Shown here piece after piece: positions 42,101 through 52,155 of a stretch of 64,000 nt of DNA (positions within the stretch are counted from its first letter, which is position 1; each line of letters starts with the position of its first letter). This stretch comes from Rebecca billardiae RCC1528 (taxonomy: Eukaryota > Haptophyta): assembly GCA_965240325.2 (NCBI GenBank), contig OZ251251.1:1-64000 (forward strand), written 5' to 3'. Both the position numbers and the translations under genes were made by a program. The notes under the pieces are model-generated. The model saw only the letters and a list, made by a program, of their open reading frames with translations. It made no database searches and was not told the origin of the DNA.

Positions 42101-44707
42101 CTGAGGCGGAGGCGGCTGGGGAGGCGGTGGGCTCGCCCGCGCACCGGGTGCCCACCCTCTCGCTGATGCTGCGCTATGCGCCGGACTTGGGCGGCCACGG
42201 GCACGGCGGCGGCGGCGGCGGCGCGCTGCCGCCGCGGCTGCGTCCAGCGGCGCGCGCCGCGGCGGCCGCGGCCGCGGCGGCCGGCGCCGACGCGGACGGC
42301 GCGGCGGACGCGGCGCTCGCGTCGAGTGCGGAGGAGGCGGCGGCGCTCGCGGCGGCGCGCGCGCGGTGGCGCACGTCCGCGCAGCACGAGATCCGGATCT
42401 GTCCGGGCGATGTCGCCGACGATTCCGCCGCCAGCGCCGACGGCGGCGGCGCCGACGGCGGCGGGTCCGCGAACGGCGGCGGTGCGTTGGGTGGCGGCGC
42501 GTCGGCCAACGGTGTCGGCCGTGGCGCGGCGCGCGCGCGCTGGTTGCACCCCAACTTTGTGTGCGCGCTGCTCAACGACCTGTTCGGCGTGCAGGTGCGC
42601 GCTCGCCGCGCGCGCGGCCGCGCACCGCCGCGCACCGCTGCGCCCGGCGTCGGCCGCCCGCGCCCGCTGCCCGGCGCCGCTGCCGCCCTGCGCGGCAGGC
42701 GTGGGGTGCTGTGCTGCCATGCGCTGCCGCCATGCGCAGCAGGCGTGGGGTGCTGTGCTGCCATGCGCTGCCGCCATGCGCAGCAGGCGTGGGGTGCTGT
42801 GCTGCCATGCGCTGCCGCCATGCGCGCGGCGGCGCGCACACACGCGTCGCGCACAGCGCCCGCGCGTGCCGCCCACGCGCGCGCCCTCGCCGCGCCGCGC
42901 GTGTGCCATCGCCGCAGGCGCGCGGCGGGTGCGCATGCGCCGGGCCGCACGCGCAGCGGCTGCTTGGGCTGTCGCACGCGCGCTCCGCGCAGCTCGAGGC
43001 GGCGCTGGTGGCGGGCGCGGCCGCGCCGGGCGACGCCGCCGCCGCTCGGCCCGCGCCGCGCGCCTCCACGCAGCCGGCCGCCGCCGCCAAGCCTACCCCC
43101 AGCCCGACTCCGCTGCCGGCTGCGCCTGAGGTGGTGCGGCCGGGCGTGTGCCGCCTCTCTCTCTCCTACGCCATGGTGCGCGCTGCGCGTGGAACTGTAT
43201 GCGGCGTGTGTAATTGTGTGCTGCGCGTGTAACGGTATGCTGCGTGTGTAACGGTATGCTGCGTGTGTAACGGTATACTGCGTGTGTACCGCGTGCTGTG
43301 TGTACCGCGCGTGTGCGTGTGTGCGCGTGTTCGTGCGCGCTGCGGGCTGCGCTGTGTGTGTGCCCTGCGCACCGCCGCTGCGCACGGCGGCAGCAGCGGC
43401 GCTGCGCGCACCCGCGCAGTGCACCGCACAGTGCGCCGCCGCGCGCGCGCCCGCCCGCCCGCGCTCACGGCACGCCGCGCGCGCTCGCCGCCGCGCCGCC
43501 GCCGCGCAGACGGCGGAGGACGCGCGCGTCGTGGGCGCCGCGCTGGCGTGGGTCTGCGCGCACGGCTGGAAGCTGCTGCCGCTGTACGCGCCGACCCCCG
43601 AGACGGGCGAGTGGGTGTACCGTTACGGCGGTTACAGGAAGGGCGCGGCGGGCGGCGGCGGCACGGCGTGGGGCCGGCGCTGGCTGCATGCGCGGCCCGC
43701 GGGCGCGCCGCCGCCGCCGCCCGCCGCCACGCCGCGCACCGCCGAGGCGCTGCTCGCCGCGGCGGACGAGGCGCTCGCCGCCGCGCTCGCGTCGCCCGAG
43801 CTGCTCGGTCGCGCGCTGCGCGCGCGCGCGGGCGCCGCCGCGCCGCCCGAGCTCGCAGACACGGACACGCTGTGCGCACGGTGCGCGCGCACACGCGCGC
43901 GAGCGCCGCGCGCGTGCGAGCGCCGCCGCCGCCGCGCCGCCGCCGCCGCTGCGCTCACGCCGCCGCCGCCCCGCGCGCGCGCCACCGTGGCCGCGGCCGC
44001 GCAGGCTGCCGCCGGCGGAGCGCGAGGCTCTGGGCGGATGGTTCGCAACCCCCGCCGCCGCTTGGCGCGACCTGCGCGCCGCCGGCGCGCACGCCGCGCC
44101 GCCGCCGCCGCCGCCGCCGCTCGCGCCGCCGCCGGTGGCCGCGGCGGCGCTGCCGCCGCCGCCGCGCGGCGCGGAAATTGCGGCGGGCGGCGACGGCGGC
44201 GCGCCGAGCGCGCGCGCCGCGCCGAGCGCCGCGCGCGCGCTGTGCGCCGCGGCGTGGCGGCACGCGCGCCGCGCCGCCGCGCTGGCGACCGCGCCGCACC
44301 GCGCCGCCGGCCGCGCGGCGTGGGCGCTCCTCGCCGCCGCGCTCGCCGCGCCGCGCCGCGCCGCCGGCGGCGCGCTCGGCGCCGCCGGCCGCGCGGCCGG
44401 CGCGTGCCGGCTGGCGCGCGCCGCGCCGCGCGCGTGCGCGCGCGCGCTGCGCGCCGCGGCGCGCGCGCTCGACGGCGGCGCGGCCGACGCGGCGAGCCTC
44501 GCCGCGGGCGTCGGCGCGGCGGACACCGCCGCCGCCGCCGCCGCCAAGCGGCTGCGCGGCGCGGCCACCCCCACCACGGCCGAGCCGCGCGGCCGCGCGG
44601 AGCGCGCGCGCGCCGCCGCGGCCTTCGGCGCGGCGTCGGGCGCGGCGGGGCGGCGGCGGAGCAGCTGCGAGCCGCCGACGCCGCCGCCGCTGCCGCCCGT
44701 CGCCGCG

Positions 44708-44746
<39 letters not shown>

Positions 44747-47700
44747 GCCGCTGCCGGCGAGTCGCAGCAGCGCGTGCACGCCGCCGCCACCGCCGCCGCC
44801 GCGTCCGCCGCCGCCGCCGCCGCCGCCGCCGACCGCCAGGCTGCCGCCGCCGAGGACGAGGACGAGGCCGGCAGCACGGACGGCGGCACGGCGACGGACG
44901 GCGGCGGCACCGACGCGGAGGACGGCGCCGACGGTGCCGCCGCCGCCGCACAGCTGATCCGCCGGCTGGCCGCCGCCGCGGACGGCGGCGGCGGCGACGA
45001 CGACGGCGCCGACGATGATGCGCCGCCGCCGCCGCCAGCCGGCGCCGCCGCCGGCGGCGCGGACGGCATGGACGGCGGCGGCGGCGGCGACTCGACGGAC
45101 ACGACGGAGGACGACACGCGCGCCACCGCCACGCCCAACTCGGTGCTGCGCTCGCGCACGCGCGGCGCGCGCGCGTGCACGCCGACCGCGCACACGCCCG
45201 CGCCGCGCGCCGCCGCCGGCGCGGGCGGCGGCGGCGGCGGCGGCGGCAGCGTCCGCGCGGGTGCGCGCGGGTGCGCGGGCGGCGGCGCGCGCGGCGCGTG
45301 CTCGTCGCGCTCGCTCACGCCGTCCTCCGGCGGCAGCGCCGTCGGGCCCGCGGCCGCCGCCGCCGCCGCGGGCTCCGCCGGCAGCGCCGGCAGCGCGGTG
45401 CTCGGCCGCGTGCGCTTGCTGTCGCGAGCGGCGGCGGGCGCGGCCGCGCAGCGCGCCGCCGCCGCAGACGCCGACGACGACGACGGCGACGACGCGGAGG
45501 CGGAGGGCGGCGACGGCTCGGCGACGGAGGGCGAGGGCGAGGCGGCGGGTGTGCCAGGCGCACGCGGCGGCAGCGGCGCGCACACGCCGCCCGCGCCGCC
45601 GCCCCGGCCGAGCGAGTGCGCGCGCGGCACGCGGTCGGCGCGCGGCCGAGCGCAGCCGCGCACGCCCGCGGCGCGCGCGGGCGCGGCGGAGGGCGCGCCG
45701 GGGGCGGAGGCGGAGGCGGAGGCGCTGCTGGCGGAGGGGCGGCGCGCGCGCGAGGCGATCTGCGCGCTCGCCGCCGCGCCCGCGGCCGACGCCGACGGCG
45801 GCGGCGGCGGCGGCGGCGCGGCCGCGGCTACGGCGCGCGGCCGCGCGGCCGGGCTGGGCGGCGGCGGCGGCGGCGGCGGCGGCGGGCGCGGCGGGCGGCG
45901 CGGCGCCAACACGCGCGCCGGCCGCGGCGGTGGCGGGCGCGGTGGCGCGAGGCGCGGCGCCGCCGCCGAGCACGACGCCTCCGACGCCGACGCCGACGCC
46001 GACGGCAGCGCCGCCGCGTTCGAATCCGAGCTCGCCGCCGCCGAGCCGGGCGGCGCGCTCGGCGGCGCCGACGCGGCCGACGCGGAGGCGGCGGCGGCGG
46101 AGGAGGCGGCGGAGGGCGGCGGCGGCGGCGCGTGCCGGATCGTGTGCCGCGCGGACGGCACGTGCGCGCGCGCGCCGCCGCCTTCCTGGGTCTCGCCGCC
46201 CGCGCACACCGTCGCGCCCGCGCCGCCGCCCAAGCGACTGCTCCGGACTGTCGGCAAAGCGATCGGCGACTTCGGGATGATTTCGCATGGCGACCGGCTG
46301 CTGCTCGGGCTCTCGGGGGGCAAGGACTCGATGGCGCTGCTGCACGTGCTGCTGCACCTGCAGCGCCGCGCGCCCGTGCGCTTCGAGCTCGCAGCCGCGA
46401 CCGTCGACCCGCAGGTGAGCGCGCGCGCGCGCTGTGCCGGCGCTGGCTGGCCGGCGGCAGCGCGCGCCGTGCGCGCCGTGCGCGCGCCGCCCACGACCGC
46501 GCCGCGCGCGCCACTCGCTCACTTCTCCCCCGCCGTACCCACGCTCCCCGCTGCGCGTGCCGCCGTGCGCAGGCCGAATCGTACGACCCGTCCGGGCTGG
46601 GCGGGTACGTGCGCGCGCTGGGCGTGCGGCACCACCTGCTGAGCGCGGCCGTGTACGCGCAGGCGATGGCGACGCAGCCGACGAGCATCTGCGCGTACTG
46701 CTCGCGCATGCGCAGAGGTGCGGGCGTGCGGCGTGGAGTGGGCACGCGAAACGCGCGCGCGCACGCACCGGCGGTGCTGAGCGCGCACGCACGCGCTGAC
46801 ACACGACACACACATGCGCGCGCACACACGCACACGCGCACACACGCACACACACACACACGCGCAGGCCTGCTGTACCGCTGCGCGGTGCGGCACGGGT
46901 ACAACGTGCTCGTGCTCGCGCACCACCTGGACGACCTCGCCGAGTCGTTCGTGATGAGCGGTGCGCGCGCCTCGCGCGCCGCCGCACGCGCAGCCGCGCA
47001 TGCGCCGAGCGCATGCACGCGCGCGCGCGCGCGAGGCGGACCGCGTCTGCGGCTGGCACCGACGCGCGCCGGCTGAGTGGCGCGACGCACCGCCCACCGT
47101 GCCCTGCCGCGCGCGCGCGCAGCCTTCAACAACGGCTCGCTGCGCACGATGAAGGCGAACTACGCGGTCGCGCCGCCCTCGGCCGCGCGCGCGGGCGTGC
47201 GCGTGATCCGGCCCCTGTGCTACACGCGCGAGGCGGAGCTGCGCGCATTCCAGCGGTGCGTGCGCCGCGCGTGCGCCGCGCCGGGCTGGTGGCTAGTGGG
47301 CGGCGCATGGAGTGCCGCGCCCGTCGCGCCACCCCGCCTCCTCACCACCTTGCCCCCTCTCTCCCGCACGCCCGCCCGCCCGCCATGCTGATTCGCCGCC
47401 ATGCTGCATTTGCTGATGGCCGCCGCAGCGAGTCCGGGCTGCCCGTGCTGGAGGACAATTGCCCGGCGTGCTTCGAGGCGCCGCTCGAGCGCGCGCGCGT
47501 GAAGCGGCTGCTCGCGCAGCAGGCACGCGCCACGCGAGCGCCGCCGCGCGGTGCGCGCGCCGCCGCGCGCATCTCGCCGACGCCACTCGCCTCGCGCAAC
47601 GCGTCGCCCCCACCCGCGTCCCGTGCCCGCGCGCGCCGCCGTCCGCGCGCGCGCGCATGCGCACACGCATGCGCGCGCGCGACGCGCGCTCCCCGCAGGA

Positions 47701-47836
47701 GGTCGAGCTGCCGACGCTCTTCCCCAACCTGCAGCGCGCCATGGCGCCGCTCATGCGCATGCGCACGGCGGACGCGAGCGCGGACGGCGTCCTCGCGGGG
47801 GCGGCGGAGCCGGACGAGGCGGCGGACGACGCGTGA
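38924..47836 (+). CDS. Cysteine desulfurase-like / TtcA-type tRNA thiolase fusion, 15 exons
   Basis: Exons: 38924-39313, 39458-39556, 39764-40635, 40919-41276, 41390-41511, 41662-41799, 41970-42594, 42918-43175, 43510-43880, 44005-46414, 46573-46717, 46868-46960, 47123-47255, 47429-47522, 47699-47836; total 6,246 bases, 2,081 aa, all phases consistent. The first half is a class V aminotransferase-fold desulfurase: [69 protein letters not shown] and [14 protein letters not shown] with the PLP lysine at 573. [13 protein letters not shown] and [20 protein letters not shown] follow (Cys873/875). A Gly/Ala/acidic linker of about 700 aa leads to a PP-loop ATPase (SGGKDS 1848-1853). This has CxxC at 1921/1924, [14 protein letters not shown], CxxC at 2016/2019 and [15 protein letters not shown], as in TtcA-like tRNA 2-thiolation enzymes. 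Desulfurases supply persulfide sulfur to such thiolases, so the fusion joins donor and acceptor. The last intron has a GC donor. Two separate transcripts remain possible but no terminator or restart is visible in the linker. Confidence 0.85.
42695..42826. repeat. Three 44-bp tandem repeats in intron 7 of the fusion gene
   Basis: GCAGGCGTGGGGTGCTGTGC starts at 42695, 42739 and 42783, each followed by TGCCATGCGCTGCCGCCATGCG. The copies are nearly identical, which suggests recent expansion. The intron (42595-42917) is the second longest in the gene. Confidence 0.9.
43219..43292. repeat. 19-bp tandem repeat in intron 8 of the fusion gene
   Basis: The unit TGCTGCGTGTGTAACGGTA occurs about four times with minor changes, followed by a GT-rich tail. 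It lies just after the donor of intron 8 (43176-43509). Confidence 0.85.
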
Positions 47837-50219
47837 GACACCGGCCGGCAAACGTGAACGGTCCGCGGGCGGCCCGGGCGAGGGCCCCGTCAGGGGCCAC
47901 AGCGCAGCGGCCGCTGCTAGCGCCGTCCGTGGACTGGCGCGGCGGATTGCCGCCCGCGGCAGATGAGCGCCAGCGCGCCCGCGCCGGCGCGCGGCAGAGG
48001 CACCGCTCGTCGGTTTCTGTCCGCCGCGACGAATCAGACCGGCGACACGGCCGCACTGGGCTGTCCCGCTGCCAGCCGGCAGAGTGGGCCCGAGCTGCCG
48101 GAATCGGCGCGGCACCGACTGACAACGTACGTCACCGCGCGGCGGCAGCATCATCGTTACGCAGTCAGCGGATGGTGGCTACCGTGTACGTGACCGTATA
48201 CCTCGTACTGGCCCCCGTCACGGTTCGGAGTGCCCTCACGCCGGGAGTGCCTGACCGCCCGTCGTCCGCCGCACTACGACATTGGCAATCGCGGGCGGCA
48301 ATATATATAAGCAGTAGAATAAGCAGTCGTCAGAGATCTCACGGCGGCTAGTCTCGGTAGTTACATTTCTTATATAGCTAGCGCATCACTTCGGTGCGGC
48401 CCGAGCGCCTACGACGGATAGAATTCTACTGATGAGCAGTTTCTTATTCATAGCTAGGAGGGGCCGCCGCCCGCCCGCCGCGCAGGCTGAGTACGTTTAG
48501 GCCCCGGCCGGCGAGGCCGAGGAGTCAGTCATCAGGATTATAGATGATATATATGATGATGAACTACGAAGGATCGCCAGTCGGGACTTGGCCTGTACTC
48601 GTAGTCGGGCCGCGCGCCGCGTCCCACTGGTCACTGCGCTTCGGCGCGGACCACTCGTCAGCCGCGACGACGTAGTCCCTGTTTCTTATTATATATATTA
48701 TAGATTCTTAGTGTGCCTATGCGTATAGCGAACCAGCAGCCAATCGCTATCGTCTCCGCCGTTTCTATAGGCCATAAGATCCGCAGATAGCAAGCCCTTG
48801 AGTTTCTTAACGTGATGACAGCTCCTTATTATTGCTTGCGATTGCCTGTAGTCCACGACTATACAGCCGGCCCAGCCGAGTGAGCGCGGTGACTCAGGTG
48901 AGTAACGACGCCGTATAGCCGCCAGTGCGGCCTGCGCTGCTAAGAGCAGCAGCTATTAAGACGCGCGAAACTACGACAGCATCGCGTCAGCAGCCAGCGC
49001 ACACTCATCGGCACATCAGCGCGCATGCAGGTGGTGACTGGGCGGCTGCGTGCGCTGATGATGATCGGTGATGATGATATATATGCAGCGCTAAGCGCGC
49101 AGTGACCTCCGTACTCACTGCGCTACGACTGATATAATAAGTCGTCGGCTACTGGTAACAGGTATAAGTATCACTCGTCATATATACTCATACTGCCGCT
49201 ACTATGGGCCTCAGCCCGGCCCGCTGCTCAGGCTCAGTGGCTGGCGGCGGCAGCTGCACTCATGCGGGCCAGCTCAGCGCGCGCCGCCCTCATCGTCACT
49301 GAACATGACTGCGCCAAGTTCAAGTTATATGTGGCGTTATATAGGGCGGAATCTATAACCGAGTGGCTATGAGCAACGCCAAGAATCCGGCTCGCACGGC
49401 ATCCAGCGTTGTCCGCCCGCGCGCACCGCCGCGCGCAGGAGTCCTGGTGCCGCTGCCAATCCGGCCCGCAGCTGCGCACCTGCAGGGCTCGGTTTGTTAC
49501 TCGCTCATCGTCTGCCACATCGAGGCCAAGTTATCGGGGCCAAGCTTCAGGCTCGTGGGGCCCATGGGCTGCTTGCGACGAAGGCGCCGAGCTGGGCACG
49601 GGGGGATTGCCTGTGACATCGGATCACTCAGGTGCACTCTCCTCCACTGAGGTAGTGCCGCACCGGAGGCTGCAGCCCCTCTGCAGTCTGCTCGGTAAGG
49701 TCGTGCGGCTGGCTGTCCATGTGGCCTGGCTCCCAGCTTGATCGTTCGGCGGCGCGACTACATCATCCGTGTCCTCGCAGCGTCGCCCCTCCCGCAATGC
49801 CCTCTTGCTATATTGCCGCTGTTGCGTCTGTATGGTAATACCCGCACGATTCGTTCGGCATCGTTTGCCTACCTGCCCGCCGCCCGCCCACCCTCTGGCG
49901 GAATCGTCGGGCCGGAATGGGTTCCATACGCGCACTGTGTCAGCGAGCCATCAGCCGCTTAATCGACCTATCGCTCAGTGATACTCAGATGATGACGACT
50001 CGCGGGCCGCCCGCCTCTCGGCCGCCCGCCTCTCGACTTCGGGCAGCATGACTCAACCGCCTGCCACGCCGCCGCCGTGCTAGCGCTCAGCTGTCGTTGG
50101 CAGAGGGCGAGTACAGAGTCTCACAGAGCAGCGCTCATGCATCACTCTTGCACACGGCACTCGCCGCACCGAGTCGCACGCCTGCGCGTAAGCACCTCAC
50201 CCGCCACTGGGCCGGCCTC
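47837..50219. other. 2.4-kb intergenic region, lower GC, no clear gene
   Basis: From about 48,170 to 49,360 GC falls and many ATAT and GATGAT runs appear (48300-48312, 48541-48560, 48685-48712, 49068-49084). Frames at 49234-49518 (minus) and 49363-49741 (plus) are 94-110 codons long without recognisable domains. The last 70 bp (about 50150-50219) already match the 3' end of the RCC1 array unit. I see no tRNA or rRNA. Confidence 0.5.
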
Positions 50220-51650
50220 TCAGGGCGGCCCACAGCGCAGTAGGGGCGGCAGCTGCGACACGCGCTGCAGCGGCGTTGGCTGCTCTCCGCCATCTATGCC
50301 CACGCCCAGGCCGAGCGCGCCCGAAGGTCTGCCGCACGCGTGCACGCCGCCGTCCGCTGTGACACAGAGGGCGTAGGCTTCACCCAGTGAGCAGTCGAGC
50401 ACGCGCGCATGCGCGAGGCCCTCCACCCGCGTCGGCAGCGTGCGATTCGTTCGGTCCCCCAGCCCCAGCTGGCCGTATAAGTTGATCCCAAACGTGTGCA
50501 CGCTGCCGGCCGCGCACAACACAGCGCTGGTGTGACAGCCCGCGCTGGCACGCACGGCACGCATGCCGCCCAGTGCTTCGATGGGCGTGGGCACAAGGCG
50601 ATGTTCCGCGACACCGTGGCCGAGCGCGCCACCGCGACCATTTCCGAAGGAGTGCACGCCGCCCGCTGCGTCCACCACCAGGCTGTGCACTGAGCCCGCG
50701 CTCACGTGCACGGCGCGCACGCCCGCGAGCGCCTCGATGCGCCTCGGCGTGCGCTGATCCTGCTCGTCACCGTGACCAAGGCGACCACCAATGGCAGTCC
50801 CACACGAGTACACGGCACCGCACGCCGAGAGCAGCAGCGTGTGCCGGCCGCCCGCGGCCACGCCGCCCACGCGCACGCCGTCCAGCGCCTCGATGCGCGT
50901 CGGCTCCAGCCGCTGCTCCGTGCTGCCGTGGCCGAGCTGGCCATGGAAGTTGCGCCCCCAGCTGTACGCAACGCCAGCGGTCGTGAGCGCCAGGCTGTGG
51001 CAAGTGCCAGCGCTTATGCTGACGACGACCTCCGCGCCCCACGCACCCACCTGCACGAACGCCCGTCGCTCAGCCTTGTCGCACACGCCCAGCTGGCCGT
51101 CGTCGTTGCCGCCGCACGCGTACACGTCGCCCGCCTCGCTCAGCGCGAGCAGGTGGAGCCCACCCGCCGCCACGGCCCGTACGCGCACCGCCTGAAGCGA
51201 GCCCACGCGCGTCGGCACGAGCACGGGCGTCTCCATGCTGAGCTCGGGATGGCCCAGCGGTGCGCCGCATGTGTGCACGCCGCCGTCCGCGTCAACAAAG
51301 GCGGAAAAACTCATCACGATGGTTGAGCTGGCGGACGCGACATGCGCGTGCGCGTGCGCGAGCTCCGTTATGCGCTCGCGCGCGAACAGCTCCTCCGCCC
51401 ACGTGGACTCGCCCGCTGGCAGGGCCGCCGGCAGCGCGGCCTTGTGCCCGCGCGCGCGCGCGCGCTCGCGCAGCGCGTGCTCGAGCGGCGCGCCGCGGAA
51501 GAGGCGAGCGGCGGCGTTGGCGGCGACGAGGTCGCGCACGTCATCGAGATGGACCAGGATGCGCGCGATCAGCTCGGGCGGCACGTCGGTCAGCCGGACG
51601 TCCGCCGCTGCCGAGCGCGCCTGGGGACGCGAGCGCGTCGTCGGTGCCAT
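50220..51650 (-). CDS. F-box-like/RCC1 protein, array copy A
   Basis: 476 aa, intronless, starting MAPTTRSRPQARSAAADV. The F-box-like segment is LTDVPPELIARILVHLDDVR followed by DLVAANAAARLFRGAPLEH. Blades include GQLGVCDKAERRAF, GQLGHGSTEQRLEPTRIEAL, GRLGHGDEQDQRTPRRIEAL, GALGHGVAEHRLVPTPIEAL and GQLGLGDRTNRTLPTRVEGL. The N-terminal third (RITELAHAHAHVASASSTI) is closest to copy B, while the C-terminus (GGEQPTPLQRVSQLPPL) and the 3' flank match copy D. This is the downstream end of the array. Intact; likely a beta-propeller interaction protein. Confidence 0.92.
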   Translation of the reverse strand: MAPTTRSRPQARSAAADVRLTDVPPELIARILVHLDDVRDLVAANAAARLFRGAPLEHALRERARARGHKAALPAALPAGESTWAEELFARERITELAHAHAHVASASSTIVMSFSAFVDADGGVHTCGAPLGHPELSMETPVLVPTRVGSLQAVRVRAVAAGGLHLLALSEAGDVYACGGNDDGQLGVCDKAERRAFVQVGAWGAEVVVSISAGTCHSLALTTAGVAYSWGRNFHGQLGHGSTEQRLEPTRIEALDGVRVGGVAAGGRHTLLLSACGAVYSCGTAIGGRLGHGDEQDQRTPRRIEALAGVRAVHVSAGSVHSLVVDAAGGVHSFGNGRGGALGHGVAEHRLVPTPIEALGGMRAVRASAGCHTSAVLCAAGSVHTFGINLYGQLGLGDRTNRTLPTRVEGLAHARVLDCSLGEAYALCVTADGGVHACGRPSGALGLGVGIDGGEQPTPLQRVSQLPPLLRCGPP

Positions 51651-52155
51651 CTGTTGCCCACGCGCCGACGATTGATGACGGGGCGCCGGCAGCCCGAGGC
51701 AGGCAGGACGACAGTAGTACAGTCATACACAGTACGACTGCTTTGTTGAACGTGTACAGCCGTATTTTGAAGTTTACGGCTACTTGTACAATGAATGCAT
51801 AGCAGGTGCGACAGCACGGTGGCGGTGTGCGCGCGGAACCCACGCGCGCAGCTGATGCTCAATGGCAATGCGCGCGTCATCACCATCTCACTCATCTCGA
51901 TGATGAGTGCCCGCCTACCACGCCACGCGCAGCGCGAGCTCGAGCGGCTGCTCCGCAGCACCGCCGTCGGTGCGGCCACAAGCTGGCTGCATGCGCGGCC
52001 CGGGTGGCACGGGCTGATGGCAGCTGCCTGCTCAGTCGCTGGCGCATGGGTGCGACGCCTCACTGACCATGTCCGAAGAGAGCAGCGGCGAGCACTCGCA
52101 CACGCCGCACTCGCAACACTGCGCGTGAGCACCGCACCCGCCACTGGCCGGACGC
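51651..52155. promoter_or_regulatory. Array spacer between copies A and B
   Basis: About 500 bp containing the promoter side of copy A and the 3' flank of copy B. The first 130 bp upstream of the ATG are lower in GC (TACAGCCGTATTTTGAAGTT). The remainder is GC-rich and conserved with the other spacers. No separate gene is seen. Confidence 0.5.

Noticed and set aside
42595-42917. Coding use of the 44-bp repeats (open frames with Cys/His-rich products)
   Set aside because: Removal as an intron joins FGVQ to ARGGCAC, the uninterrupted desulfurase sequence.
49234-49980. Small frames downstream of the fusion gene
   Set aside because: Short, mutually overlapping and without recognisable motifs.
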